Source of the DNA: Pholis gunnellus
Taxonomy: Eukaryota; Chordata; Actinopteri; Perciformes; Pholidae
Direction of reading: 5' to 3'
Assembly: GCA_910591455.2 (NCBI GenBank)
Contig: OU342816.1
Location: 662,876-726,875 of the forward strand
Length of the DNA stretch: 64,000 bases
Below the pieces are notes generated by a model. That model worked only from the letters and a program-made list of their open reading frames with translations, had not been told where the DNA came from and did no database searches. Below, piece by piece: positions 11,727-22,734 of this stretch; position 1 is the stretch's first letter, and every line of letters starts with the position of its first letter. The position numbers were made by a program, and so were the translations under genes.

Positions 11727-12671
11727 ATGGAAAACTACACGTACAACAGCCTCACTCTTCAGCTAGAGGGGTTGAGGGTCACCGAGACTAGCAAGTACCC
11801 TATCTTTGTATTCCTGCTCTTTGCCTACGTGTTCATCTTAATCACCAACGTGGGCATTGTGATCTTGATATGGATGGAGAGAAGCCTCCACCAGCCGATG
11901 TACCTCCTCTTCTGTAACCTGTCCATAAACGACATCATGGGAAACTCTCTCTTGGTTCCGCGGTTGCTGGTGGACCTCCTGGTGCCCCCCTCCGAGCGCC
12001 TTATTCACTACTACGAGTGTCTGATGCAAGCTTTCACCACACACATGTTCAGCACCAACGCTCACACTGTGCTCATGATTATGGCCTTTGACAGATATGT
12101 GGCCATCAGTAATCCCTTGCGATATAATACGATAATGACCAACAAAATGGTGATGAAGCTGACAGCTTGTGCCTGGGGAGTGGCACTTGTTTTGGTCGGG
12201 ATTCTACTCGGTCTGACCATACGACTGAACAGATGCAGGACTATGATCAGAAATCCTTATTGTGACAACGCCTCATTGTTTAAACTCTCCTGTGACAGTG
12301 TGTTGATTAATAACATCTACGGCCTCACTTTCACTATCGTCTTGCTCTCGTCCTCTATCGGCAGTATAATCATCACCTATTCTAAAATCACAGCAGCCTG
12401 TCTGACTAGTAAGAGCAAGTCTTTGAACAGTAAAGCTTTGAAGACCTGCAGCACTCACCTGTGCCTGTATCTGATCATGCTGATCAGTGGGTTGATCCTC
12501 ATCACCCTCCACCGCTTCCCCCAGTACACAGAGTACAGAAAGATTTCAGCCATTCTCTTTAACGTTGTTCCCGGTAGCCTCAACCCTGTTATCTACGGGC
12601 TGCAGTCCCAAGAAATACACAAGTGCTTGTCAAAGATATTCCAACTGAAAAAAGTTAAGCCATCGTTTTAA
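11727..12671 (+). CDS. olfactory receptor (teleost type 1), intact, 314 aa
   Basis: Paralogue of the receptor at 6.96 kb and in the same orientation. The N-terminus MENYTYNS carries a glycosylation sequon. Helix 2 has LHQPMYLLFCNLSINDI. Cys 98, FDRY at 121-124, ECL2 cysteines 170, 179 and 189, KALKTCSTHL and SLNPVIYG (N286, P287, Y290) are all present. Residues 112-196 are encoded by DNA differing from the other gene at only two positions, while the ends of the two genes are clearly diverged. This fits gene conversion rather than recent whole-gene duplication. The ligand cannot be predicted. Confidence 0.95.
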   Translation: MENYTYNSLTLQLEGLRVTETSKYPIFVFLLFAYVFILITNVGIVILIWMERSLHQPMYLLFCNLSINDIMGNSLLVPRLLVDLLVPPSERLIHYYECLMQAFTTHMFSTNAHTVLMIMAFDRYVAISNPLRYNTIMTNKMVMKLTACAWGVALVLVGILLGLTIRLNRCRTMIRNPYCDNASLFKLSCDSVLINNIYGLTFTIVLLSSSIGSIIITYSKITAACLTSKSKSLNSKALKTCSTHLCLYLIMLISGLILITLHRFPQYTEYRKISAILFNVVPGSLNPVIYGLQSQEIHKCLSKIFQLKKVKPSF

Positions 12672-13639
12672 TTCTGGAGGGGTTTTCTTCTGTTATTTAA
12701 CGGTGAACAAAGTGAATCTATGATGAAAACCGTAATCGCAATAATTCACCCGAACCGTAACAATTTAAACTGTAAAAAGTAGGAATGTTACTTGTGACAT
12801 TTGATGCAAAAGATAAGTTGTTAATTCAAAGAATTACATTTCAAAATATCTCCTGCTGTCCTGTAGTTTGGCCGTTATGTGATTAAATGGAAGACCTTGT
12901 TATGTTGTATTTATATGTATTTTCCTTGCTCTGAATTGTCCTAATCAGTGGGATAGATGAACTAAATTTACTTTTTGAATGTTAAAGTTTTCTCAAAATG
13001 TTACTTTTTGTTGTGAATTTGAAGTACTATTGTTTAGTAAAACTATAAAATGAAATGACCAAAATCATGTTGTTGTTTATTTGAGTTTGATCTTTATTCC
13101 AGCGAAGAGCACAAATATGTAACATAACCATAGATGTCCCAGTCAGAGTTCCCATCCAATACTTGTATTTCTTAGATAATAGAGCTGTACAGTGCACAGG
13201 GAGAAACCTGGTCGCATTAGCACCTTTTAAAGGAAATGCCCTCCAGCGCTGTAGTGGAGTGTCTTTAACCTGGCTGAAGCGTCTATTCACTGCCCCCAGG
13301 AGTGTACATTTCATCGTCTTTATTGGAGCAAACGCCACTTCACCAGTGTTCGTTGTGGTCACGCTTTTACTTTTATCCATGCTAGTGGTCTGGCTCTTGG
13401 GTCGGTCCAACACTTTGGTCCAGACTGAAATATCCCAACAACTCTGGCATGGATTGAGATGGAAATTGAATACATATTCATGGTCCCCAGATATTTAAAC
13501 CTATTCACTTTGGTGATTCCCTGACGTTTCATCTAGCGTCACCGTGAGGTTTAAATCTGTAGTTCAGAGTGAGACCTACATGGCATCAAAAACATAAACA
13601 ATTTCTTAAAACTAGATAACTAAAAGTTGGGATCCAATT
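12672..13639. other. intergenic, no gene seen
   Basis: Overlapping open frames of about 110-128 codons occur on both strands near 13.0-13.5 kb. They have no recognisable domain and look like chance frames. Confidence 0.4.
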
Positions 13640-14195
13640 TCTATCCAGCCATCCATGTTCTTCTGCTTATTGGCTTATGGCTCTACTCCCAGCTCCCTCC
13701 GAATCTCTAAAGCTGAACTAACTCCCAACCAGGAGGGAACAATACACCTTTCTCCGGCAGAGAAGCATGGCTTCAGACTTGGAGGTACTGACTCTGATCC
13801 CGAAGTTCAGGGTCTGAAGGAGCCAACAGAGCCACATCGTCTGCAAAGAACAATTCTGAGATCCCCAACCGCATGTTGAAACCCTGTCCATGAAAATAAC
13901 AAAAAGAATCCCTGAGAAGGGACAACTTTGGTGAAGGCCAACATCCACAGAATGAAACAGTTCTCACTTTTCTTTATATGGGGACCAGGTGGCTTGTAGC
14001 AATGACACTGGTACCCAGTATCTCTGCAGTAAGACTAATCGTAAGACTTATCCAAGTCAACAAAACACATTTAGACCGGATGGTCAAACTCCCGTCACCC
14101 CGTCAGCAACCTTTCAAGGCTGAAGAGCTGGTCAACGGCCAGAATGGAATCTGCATTGCTCCTTCTGGATCTGAAGTCCCTCAGTTGGTCAAATA
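13640..14195 (-). pseudogene. LINE reverse transcriptase fragment, decayed
   Basis: Read on the minus strand, the sequence gives pieces of a non-LTR retrotransposon reverse transcriptase: VDL-like words from GTGTTTTGTTGACTTGG, then CPFSGILFVIFMDRVS, FFADDVALLAPSDPEL (the catalytic ADD box) and VSTSKSEAMLLCRRKV. The pieces fall in different frames, so the copy is dead and also truncated. The word set matches a LINE common in teleosts. I do not assign it to a clade. Confidence 0.8.
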
Positions 14196-14354
14196 GTGTA
14201 ATTTGTTTATTTTTGAACATATGAATACATTTATTTTACTATGAAACTGCAAATGAATTTAGTAACATTGATGTATCTCAGAGTTGTGACTCAGAATAAC
14301 TGGGACTGTCCAACTTGTGTTCCAAGAATCAACAACAGGAAAGACTCCTCAAAA

Positions 14355-14355
<1 letters not shown>

Positions 14356-14401
<46 letters not shown>
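14356..14401. repeat. (AC)n microsatellite
   Basis: About 23 uninterrupted AC dinucleotides. Confidence 0.98.
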
Positions 14402-14402
<1 letters not shown>

Positions 14403-15890
14403 CAGCAATTAAGGTAAAGTAAGAGCTTTAATAATGAATCTCTAATTAGGAAGATAAACATTCGAAACAGACATTTGTTACCACGGCAGCAAGGACAATT
14501 ATGTTTCTTATGTTTTCTTTTCAGGTGCTTGTTTATAACCACAGAGGTTACTTAAATAGGTCCCTTTGGTATTCTTTTGCTATCATGTGTATAATTGATG
14601 TTTTTAATGAAAGGGCTCTGATGTCACTTTGTGTAATTAAAGTTGTTTGGTCTCACCATAATCTTCATTATCATCAGAAAAAAGGTGAGTTGCCCTTGAA
14701 AAGGCAAAATGTGGACGTGATGAAGTTCTTGTGTCTGACTAGACCTGACTGATCCACACTCAGGTAAGATGAAGATATCTTATTTATGAACCATGTCGAG
14801 GTTTTATCACATTTAAAAAGGCTAATCTGAAGAAGTGGTGTTATGTTGTCTGAAAGTGTTGAGCTTTTTAAAGAGTTATCTTATTTGACTTTGTAATTAG
14901 TGAGGTCAAAATGAGCTTGTGTTCAGATGAAGTCACACAGAGCTTTTCAGTTTTGCAGTTAAATTATTCTTATTATTCACTTGTCTGTTGACAGCTAATT
15001 TGTCCACATCCACCATCAGTTCATCTGTCTGCTGAGCGATGGAGCTTTGGACGTTTGATATTTCAGCTGAACGCCTCAGAGGTCTGTGAGTTACTGATGA
15101 TTCCAGTACAACCAAACTTCACAGTTTCATATATCATGAATTTATCAGAAATCTTTTTTTCAATTGAAAATATAACAACAATGTTAAGTAAATAGTAAGT
15201 AATTTTAATGTTACGGTTACAAATTTCTGATAATAATCATTAAGTCTAAATTTGGAAACCAATACTTTTCATTGCTTCAGTGTAATTGCACGACAATGAT
15301 TTAAGGCAATAACATTATTTTCACTGCTTTGTTAAGCCTGCATTTTTCTCAGTGCTGAATATTTTTTAATTAATTTAATTTGCATAAAGGCTTAATATTA
15401 ACTGATCTAATATTGCATGTTGTAGCTGTAAACTGCATTCATGTGTCTTGTTTGAATATCTAATCTGGTAAATAAGATATTCTGTAGAAGCTCATCAGAG
15501 CTTCTACTTCGCCTGATTTAAAGCTGACTGCTGAAGCATCTATTTAGTTTGACATTTTAGAGTTTTTTCACAAAGCTATGGGTGTAGATGTTGTCCTCCA
15601 ACACTCAGCTTGTAAGCATGTTAGGATCTATTCATGGCCGGTGTGATCAGCAGTAATCATTACAGCAAACTTCTGATGTACATCAGTGACGATTGTTTTA
15701 ACACCGTGTGAACCGATCCTTCATAGATGTTGTTTCACGTTGTTTTCACATGAATGTTTCATGTGACAGAAGAAAATAACCTCAAATTGAGATTATTCTG
15801 TCACATTATCTTGATGTTTATTTGCATGTGTAATTCAGAAAGGCACAGCTTTGCAGCTTAGCTCTGCTTATGTTAAGTCAACTTCATGCC
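14402..15890. other. intergenic, no gene seen
   Basis: AT-rich sequence with short frames only. No element ends were recognised. Confidence 0.4.
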
Positions 15891-16320
15891 TGCAGTGGTG
15901 GAAAAGTTTTTTTTTTATCTTAAAATAACACCAAAGGAAAACCCTCGTCCTCATTATTTATATATAAAAGTTTCAAAGTATTTGCATTAAAAAGTACCTA
16001 AAGTATCAAAACTACAAGTACTTGGCAGCAGAATGATCCCTTTTATTGTAATGTATCAGGTACTATATTATCCGATCATTATTACTATAAAATTGCCTTT
16101 AATGTTGTAGTTAGTCGAGCTGGAGATAAAATAACTAATATAGCCTACTTCATACAAGTTACTTCTTGGTAGTTAAACCCTTAACAATATATCAATTTAG
16201 AAACTCATTATAGGTTTTCTGTTAAATTTGAATTAATAACTGAAGCTCTCAGATAAATGTAGTGGAATTAAAAGTACATTTTTTCCTGTGAAATGTAGTA
16301 CAATAGAAGTATGAAGTAGG
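15891..16320. repeat. dispersed repeat starting CAGTGGTGGAAAAG, one end missing
   Basis: The start resembles the inverted end of hAT-type elements common in fish. The body has AAAAGTACCTAAAGTA and AATGATCCCTTTTATTGTAA, words typical of a teleost repeat family. The matching inverse end is not found before 16330, so the copy is truncated or diverged. Related short pieces occur near 18.1 kb and 46.2 kb. Confidence 0.45.
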
Positions 16321-16385
16321 TTAAAACAGTAGAGTACAACCATCAATCCATTTTCTGCTGCTTATCCGGGGTTGGGTTGCAGTAA

Positions 16386-16450
16386 AGAAGGCTTTTGATC
16401 ACAATCTTTATCATGTTGATAGTTTTAAACATTTTGCAGATTCTTGCCTT
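16386..16450 (+). pseudogene. possible LINE fragment, left part, split by an insertion
   Basis: The plus frame reads KKAFDHN followed by a serine/phenylalanine stretch, which resembles the reverse transcriptase motif A region (KAFD). It ends exactly where the inverted-repeat element begins. The reading continues in LINE-like sequence beyond 17416, suggesting that the element inserted into an older LINE. Confidence 0.4.
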
Positions 16451-17415
16451 GGGTACATGCCAAGTCTCTTAATTGCATCCCTGTTTCTCTCACTTGGCTC
16501 CTTTCCTTGCATCTTAGTCCCTCCCACCAGGGATGCATGGAGAGACGCAAGGAAACCATGCGAGGAGAGAGGAAACGAGGAAATATGTTTTAAGAGACAT
16601 GAGACGTCCTCACGTGAAGCGACGTCTGTTTCTGATGACGGAGGATCACAGTCGGCTTTAACAGCAGGAGAGACTTTTCAGAAGTTTGTGTCTGTTCACA
16701 TGATCACTTAATAATAGTAACTAATAATACGAATAACTAATAAAGACACACAGTAATGACTGTAGAGGTACTCTGCAGTGTTATCAAACTGAGTTCTGTT
16801 TATAAGATCAGGACCGGCGCAATGCGATCGTTTTATTTATGACTTATTTGCGTCTGGAACGTCATTATTAAATAACCCAGAATATGATTATGGTTTCTCT
16901 TAAATGATAAAACTCATCAAACACTCAGGAATGATCAGCCTCACGTGAATGAATGAAATGATGATAAATGATGTAAAAAGCTCTGACTTTAATTGTTTCC
17001 ATAATAAAAGCTATTGAGGGAAATATCAGATCATGAAAACACAAACCTTTCTAATAAATGAAGAAAGTTGTTTGTGGTCCTTTTGTTGTTCAGACTACAT
17101 TTATTCAAGCCAGACGGTGAATCAGAAAACATATCAAATATAAACTAGAGTTTAATCTGATCTGTCTTCACTCTGGTGTTAAACTCAGTCAGTCAGTACG
17201 ATCAGCTGCAGCGTCCAATCACTGATGAACAATGAGGGCGTGTCGGCCGTTAAAACACTTCCTGGAAGTCTGTTCTCGTGGTTCCTCGGAGATCCCTCCT
17301 CCCTCCTCGCTCCTCAGAGCTAAAGAAGAGCTTTGGGACAGCCGTCAATATGGCGGCGCAGAACAACTTCCGGTTCGAGCGAGGAAATGACAATTAAGAG
17401 ACTTGGCATGTACCC
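16451..17415. mobile_element. non-autonomous DNA transposon, 965 bp, perfect 25-bp inverted ends
   Basis: The first 25 bases (16451-16475, beginning GGGTACATGCCAAG) are the exact inverse of the last 25 (17391-17415, ending GGCATGTACCC). The flanks CTTGCCTT and GTTGTCTT agree at six of eight positions, which could be an aged 8-bp target duplication. Near the right end there is a TATGGCGGC word. No open frame with transposase features is present, so it is non-autonomous. The superfamily is uncertain. The 8-bp duplication hints at hAT, but this rests on an imperfect match. Confidence 0.85.
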
Positions 17416-17750
17416 GTTGTCTTGAAGGTTCTACATGGGTTTGCACCTCCCGCACTGAATCCGTTCTTAATAAAGAAGGATAGCAGCAGCAGGTAACAAG
17501 CACATATCAGAGGGGGCTGTGTTGTGCAATACAGACTTTGCAAGTTTGTTGTCAGTCAGAGCAACCCACTACTGGAACAGTCTTTCTATTGAGTTAAGGG
17601 AACGCATTTATTACCTTGCTCGCCATTGCAATATAGTTCAAAAGCACAATCTTTTACATTTTGAAAGTTTTAAACATTTTGACAATACCCCCAGTGAGGG
17701 TCAACAGTTCTGCCCAACTAAACATGTCTAGGCCCATCTCTGATTTCCAT
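17416..17750 (+). pseudogene. possible LINE 3' fragment
   Basis: A 70-codon frame includes SVRATHYWNSLSIELRERI. The WNSLxxxLR word is typical of the C-terminal part of many LINE reverse transcriptase proteins. It sits just right of the 965-bp element, whose left neighbour also looks like a LINE. Both flanks contain AGTTTTAAACATTTTG. The copy is short and broken. Confidence 0.45.
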
Positions 17751-17989
17751 TCCTGATGGTTTCCAAAACTTCCTGAAAGTCTTTCTCTTTAGCCAAACCA
17801 GGGTTTTGGTGACCACCAAGACTGTAGCCCTTCTGGTCCCCCGGTACCCGTCTGCTGCTCCTTTGTTATATTGCCACCATGAATGGCACCGACAACCTTC
17901 TGACCACCACAACAGAGGCATTGAATAAGAAGTCAGATTCCATGTCCCCAATGTCATTGCTTTTAAAAATTATCATTTGATATTTTTGC

Positions 17990-18180
17990 CTTTTTCATAG
18001 ACAGGATCGAAAGGGAAGACATGCAGCAAAGGGCCACGGGTCGGATTCAAACCCCGGCTGCGTCCGTAAGGAATCAGGTGGTGGGCCCACAGGGTAGACT
18101 AAAGTAAAAGTACATCAAAACTTTACTTAAGAGCAGTACTTGAGTAATGTACTTAGTTACTTTCTGCTACTGCGTGCCTG
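17990..18180. repeat. dispersed repeat fragments
   Basis: GACATGCAGCAAAGGGCCAC followed by GGGTCGGATTCAAACCCCGG resembles a common fish repeat with a tRNA-like B-box. It lacks the rest of a tRNA. It is followed by a piece with AAGTAAAAGTACATC and CAGTACTTGAGTAATGTACT, another dispersed family. Confidence 0.4.
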
Positions 18181-18589
18181 TTACACTTTCCTGATCAATT
18201 GGTAGCTCTGGTCCATTAATACACGGTGCTTACCCATGTTTCCAAACTACCAACCCAAGAATTGCAATACAACTAAACTAAAAACAATGAGCATATGTGT
18301 TAAAGTATGGTCTTACAGCCCTCTCTAAGGAGTTAGGTTTATATACTACTTATGTTTTCTGATGATCACATTTTGAAGGAAACCTGGATAATTCTCACTT
18401 AATTGAAAGTAATTGTTTAAAGCTAGATGGGGAGGATGGTGCTGGACCTGATGTTTAGGTTTAGGCAACACAAACACTGGTGCTTTGGATTGAATGTTAA
18501 TAAACTAAATGTGCCCGGTTTCTGGTTTCCTGTCTTCTGATGTCGGTCTGTAAATAAACAGTGACGCATCTCTTTCCTCATTCTTCCAG

Positions 18590-18777
18590 ATTCACACCTG
18601 CCCTTGTCGACCCATCACAGATCAAGCTCTGTTAACGGCACCTGGGGGCCTGATGGCGTCACTTTCTTCATCATCCAGGGCCTCGCCAGCCTTGGCCAAG
18701 AAAAGATGATCCTCTTCGTCATCCTGCTTCTGGGTTACGTGATCATTCTGGGAGGAAACAGCATGATTATCTTTGTG
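18590..18777 (+). CDS. OR2AT4-like receptor, first visible coding exon
   Basis: Starts after TTCTTCCAG and encodes the extracellular N-terminus, with a possible glycosylation site in SVNGTW, and helix 1. The donor is TTTGTG|GTAAAA. Two bases (AT) complete a codon begun in a missing exon. Confidence 0.7.
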
Positions 18778-20262
18778 GTAAAAAACAAAGCTGTCCATCT
18801 AGTTTTGACAATTTAATGGGTATCGCCTCATTCTGACAAGATGGAATTCATAATTGCTGCCAATGTGTTTTTCTCATGCAGGCGTTAACTGATTCGAAAC
18901 TCAACTCTCCCATGTATTTCTTCCTCTATAACCTCTCCTTTGTGGACATCATCTACACCACCACCACCATCCCCAACTTGCTGTCTGGCCTCCTGGCAGG
19001 CACGACAACTATCTCTGTACCGGGCTGCTTCCTCCAGATGCATGTTTTCATTCAGCTAGCTGTTACTGGCCGGGCCATCCTGACTGTCATGGCGTACGAC
19101 CGCTACGTAGCCATCTGCAACCCTCTGCGCTACAATGCCATCATGACCCTTCCAGTCCGGCTGCTCCTCATTGCAGGAGCCTGGAGCTTCGGTGCCCTCT
19201 GCACTTTGCCAGCCACCTCCATAGCCTTCCAGCGGTCTTACTGCGGCCCTAATGTGGTGAAACATGGCTGGTGCGACCTATCCTCTGTAAGGCGGCTGGT
19301 GTGCGGTGACGTTACGGTGGATAACATTGTGTCCCTTTCCTTCGCCCTGGTGGCGCTTCTGACCACAGGAGTCCTGATTCTCACCTCCTATGTCCTGATT
19401 GGGGTTTCCGTATCAAAGCTGGGTGTAGCTCAGAGGCTGAAGGCCTTCGGGACGTGTGCCGCCCACCTCACTGTGGTGTCCATCTCTTACAGCTCGGCCT
19501 CGTGCGTATACATCTCCTACCGGGTGGGAAACGTTCCACCAGAGGTACGAGATGAATCATCCTGCATATTTAGATTTGACTTTATCTTAGTACATGTCTC
19601 AAATATGTCCACTGTCTTTTGCATTATAAAAAATCTTTAATAGTAAACGTAAAAGGCAACTTTTGTTTGGAGTTACTTGTGTTTGCATTGCAAACAGCAG
19701 GCCCAAACATATTAAATGCTGATTAAGAGTATTTAGCTTCTAATTTGTATGTGCCACACCAACAACGCGGAAATCAGTCTTTAACCAGAACGTTTTATCT
19801 CAACAACTATTGGATAGATTGCCAGAAAACTTGGTTCATCATTCATGTTCACATCAGGATGATAAATAATAACTTAGTGATCCTTTACCTATAATTTAAT
19901 GGCATCATCAGGTCATATTTATATTTCTATACCTGTGCAAATGAAAGAAAGTTCTCAAACACACTGAACTGAGATGGTGAACATGAACATTATACCTGCT
20001 TAACATCAGGGTGTTGTCATTGTGAGCATGTCGACTGACCGACTTTGTCATCCTCAGGACCTGCAGATATTAATGCTGAATACGTGTTGTGTTCAATAAA
20101 TCATTATTCATGGTTTTGTTATAGGTTCGTATCATTGTGTCAGTGCTCTACGCTGCTCTGACTCCTTTCCTAAACCCGATGATCTACAGTCTGAAGAACA
20201 AGGAGCTACGAGAGTCCATCAGGAGGACTCTGACCAGGTTCAGACCTGCTGCTGTGTCCTGA
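18590..20262 (+). CDS. OR2AT4-like olfactory receptor, intron-split coding region
   Basis: Three coding exons (18590-18777, 18882-19544, 20125-20262) join with both introns at phase 0 and GT..AG ends. Landmarks are GGNSMIIFV in helix 1, LNSPMYFFLYNLSFVDI in helix 2, a TTTTIPNLLS run, VMAYDRYVAICNPLRY in helix 3, KAFGTCAAHLTVV in helix 6 and FLNPMIYSLKNKEL in helix 7. The TTTT run and the helix 6 region resemble mammalian OR2AT4 as I remember it. This receptor is unlike its compact neighbours. There is no in-frame ATG between the last upstream stop (18562) and helix 1. The acceptor at 18588-18589 starts the exon in mid-codon, so the true start lies in an unfound upstream exon. Orthology to OR2AT4 is inferred from sequence memory and from linkage to slco2b1. 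Confidence 0.85.
18882..19544 (+). CDS. OR2AT4-like receptor, central coding exon
   Basis: 663 bp encode helices 2 to 6 from ALTDSKLNSPMYFF to RVGNVPPE. Acceptor CTCATGCAG, donor GAG|GTACGA, open throughout. Confidence 0.9.
20125..20262 (+). CDS. OR2AT4-like receptor, last coding exon
   Basis: 46 codons after TTTGTTATAG encode VRIIVSVLYAALTPFLNPMI and the tail ending PAAVS plus TGA. This supplies the NPxxY helix that the frame lacks without the intron. Confidence 0.9.
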   Translation, partial: VRIIVSVLYAALTPFLNPMIYSLKNKELRESIRRTLTRFRPAAVS

Positions 20263-20945
20263 TAAATAAAGAAGACTCATTCAGAAATGATCTGATTTTA
20301 AACCATTCTGCTGGTTATTGTGCCAATCATGTGATATGTTTGTTCAGCTGTCTATTAACTAACTTATTAAGTTATATTTCAAATAAAGGGTCACATTTAA
20401 CTACTTAATATCCTTTTAATTAACTATGGTAATCAACAGTCTCTTATTATATTAATAAAACATATATATTGCATTCAAATGAATTGTTTTATTTCTTCAT
20501 ATAGCTGTGTGAATATGTCTCAATACCTTTGTACGCTGTTCAACAACATTAGAGGCTCCTGGTGCCATTACAGCCAACGTTTAACCTCACAATTACTCAG
20601 AAGAGGAATAAAACTAAATATGCTGATTCAAGGGATGGACTTAAGTACACTGTTGAGGTATCGGTTCTTTACTTTTTTCTATTTATAACATTTTATACTT
20701 CTACTCCACAATTCCTTCACAGATATATTTACAGCTTACATTTCAATTTTAACACTTTACCTCTGGTATAGAATACAATGCATTGTTGAAAATTAAACAA
20801 GTGGCTCCCAACCTTTGTATCTTGTGTCCTCTGAATAATCAGCTGGAGTTGTTTCTGGGAAAGAATAAGTTTTCCTTGAAATGTAATTGTTGATGCCATT
20901 TTTTTAGACCAGGCTGAACATTGATGCATCGGTATAAACATTTGG
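20263..20945. other. intergenic, no gene seen
   Basis: Short overlapping frames only. AT-rich. Confidence 0.4.
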
Positions 20946-21402
20946 TAACACTTTATAACAACTACTATGAAGCATTACTTAACACTTAATTCATCATTTA
21001 TAAAGCATTGTTCCTACATTAACACTCATTAGTATACAATTCATAACAACAGTTATACATGTTTTATTCTTAATTAATAAGCTCGTCTATTATGAGTTTC
21101 ATGATTGTTCATGAAAGTTTTCATACTTTATAAATGATGGATTCCCATTTGTAAATGAAGTATTATATATTTTACGAACCAAATATTAAGGAGTTGTAGA
21201 TGATTAATAACATCCTTTATAAAGTGTAAGTAGATGATTAATAACTTATTTAGATGTACATTATTCATGCATTTATATATATATATAATGATTTAGATAT
21301 GCACTAATGGTTAGGACTATGTTAATATATGCTTTATAAACGCGTATTAATAGTGCAATTCATGATTAATTAGGTAGTTACTACTCGTTAGTAAAGTGTT
21401 GT
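20946..21402. mobile_element. MITE-like AT-rich element with imperfect inverted ends
   Basis: The left end TAACACTTTATAACAACTAC faces a right end whose inverse reads CAACACTTTACTAACGAG. The interior has repeated TTTATAAATGATGG and GATTAATAAC words and no coding. No clear target duplication was found, so the limits are approximate. Confidence 0.5.
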
Positions 21403-21792
21403 GTGTGACCTCATCTAAAGTGAGGACTATCTTTGTCTTATAAAGCATTTATAAATGACACTGAAAGCCCACAGACACAACACAAAGTGATGAAGAACAA
21501 ATCAATATTTATTACAAGATGCAAACAATATACTGTTAAACACAAACCTCTCAGCCATTCATTCATGTAGAAACCTAAAGAAACAGATTCTCCTTCAGGA
21601 GATAATAATAATATAAAATACTTTTAAACTTTCAATCAAAAAGATTGACGATAAAACCAAAGATTCAGGTTCAATAGTGAGAACAAGTTCATATCTTAAA
21701 TTCACTAACATCGTTCACGTAAATGAAAAATGTGCATCAAACTCAAGTACTCGACTGATGGGATGTTTATTAGGAGGTTTGTGCATATTTAG
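21403..21792. other. 3' side of the minus-strand receptor, no separate gene
   Basis: AT-rich sequence between the MITE-like element and the receptor stop codon. It may hold that gene's 3' untranslated region. Confidence 0.35.
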
Positions 21793-22734
21793 TTATTTAT
21801 GGAAACTTTTGTTCTTGATGAACACCCTGACAATCTTCTGCCTGAGCTCTTTACACTGCAGCCCGTAGATTATGGGGTTCAGGACCGGCGGGACAATGTG
21901 GAACATGACGGACGCCACTTTCCCACTGTCCGCCCACTCGGGCCGACGGTGAATGATCATGGGCGTGAAGGACGCAACCAACATGATCAGGTACACGGCC
22001 AGGTGTGTGGCGCAGGTCTGCACCGCCCGGCTGTTCAGCACCTTGTTCTTGCCGCTCAGACACACGACGGCGATCCTCAGGTAGGTGAGCGTCACGCTCC
22101 CGAGGGAGGAGCCCAGGATGACCACGGCGCTGCCGAGCCCGTAGATGTTGTTAATGAGAAGGTTTTGGCAAGAGAGCTTGAACAAGGAGGCGTTGTCGCA
22201 GAACGGGTTGACGATGACCCGCCTGCAGCGCGTCAGGCGGATGGTGAGACCCAAGAGGATCGCAACAGAGATGAAGGCCGCCGTCCACGCCGACACCGAC
22301 AGCTTCACCACCGTCCTGCTGGTCATGATGGCGGCGTATCGCAGCGGGCTGCAGATGGCCACGTAGCGGTCGAAGGCCATGATCATGAGCACCGCGTGGG
22401 AGACGCCGGCATGAAAGTGAGAACAGAAAGCCTGAGCGACGCAGTCGATGTAGTGGATGTAGCGCTCTGTGATCGGAGTAAACACGTTACTCAACAAGCG
22501 AGGGATGACGGTCGTCGCCCCGAACGCATCGTTAACACTCATGTTGCAGAAGAGCAGGTACATGGGCTGGTGGAGGCTCCTCTCCATGGTGATCAGGACC
22601 ACCAGGCCGACGTTGGACACCATGATGAAGATGTAGATGAGGAGGAGGAGGACGAAGGCGGAAACGGAGAACTCTGGGCTGACCTTTAACCCCTCCATGG
22701 ATATGATATCCATACTCACAGTAGAGTTCTCCAT
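21793..22734 (-). CDS. olfactory receptor (teleost type 1), intact, 313 aa
   Basis: The start chosen is the ATG at 22734 (MENSTVS, with a sequon). The frame extends ten codons further upstream, but CTCTGCAG|C stands right before this ATG and looks like a splice acceptor. Landmarks are LHQPMYLLFCNMSVNDAFGA in helix 2, Cys 98, FDRYVAICSPLRY, the ECL2 cysteines, AVQTCATHLAVY before helix 6 and LNPIIYG in helix 7. It is the only one of the five minus-strand receptors that keeps the proline of NPxxY. Its first third is almost identical in DNA to the receptors at 25.9 and 29.9 kb. A long opposite-strand frame here is a shadow. Confidence 0.95.
   Translation of the reverse strand: MENSTVSMDIISMEGLKVSPEFSVSAFVLLLLIYIFIMVSNVGLVVLITMERSLHQPMYLLFCNMSVNDAFGATTVIPRLLSNVFTPITERYIHYIDCVAQAFCSHFHAGVSHAVLMIMAFDRYVAICSPLRYAAIMTSRTVVKLSVSAWTAAFISVAILLGLTIRLTRCRRVIVNPFCDNASLFKLSCQNLLINNIYGLGSAVVILGSSLGSVTLTYLRIAVVCLSGKNKVLNSRAVQTCATHLAVYLIMLVASFTPMIIHRRPEWADSGKVASVMFHIVPPVLNPIIYGLQCKELRQKIVRVFIKNKSFHK

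Noticed and set aside
13027..13498. Overlapping frames of 128 and 111 codons on opposite strands
   Set aside because: No family resemblance and no splice or transcript evidence; typical chance frames.
18030..18080. tRNA gene suggested by a GGATTCAAACCCC B-box-like word
   Set aside because: No A-box, acceptor stem or anticodon arm fits; more likely a dispersed repeat.
21799..22689. Long plus-strand frames (about 220-300 codons) opposite the minus-strand receptors, similar among copies
   Set aside because: They mirror receptor codons with GC-rich third positions. Composition is Gln/Asp/His/Arg-rich with no domain, and similarity among copies follows from receptor homology.
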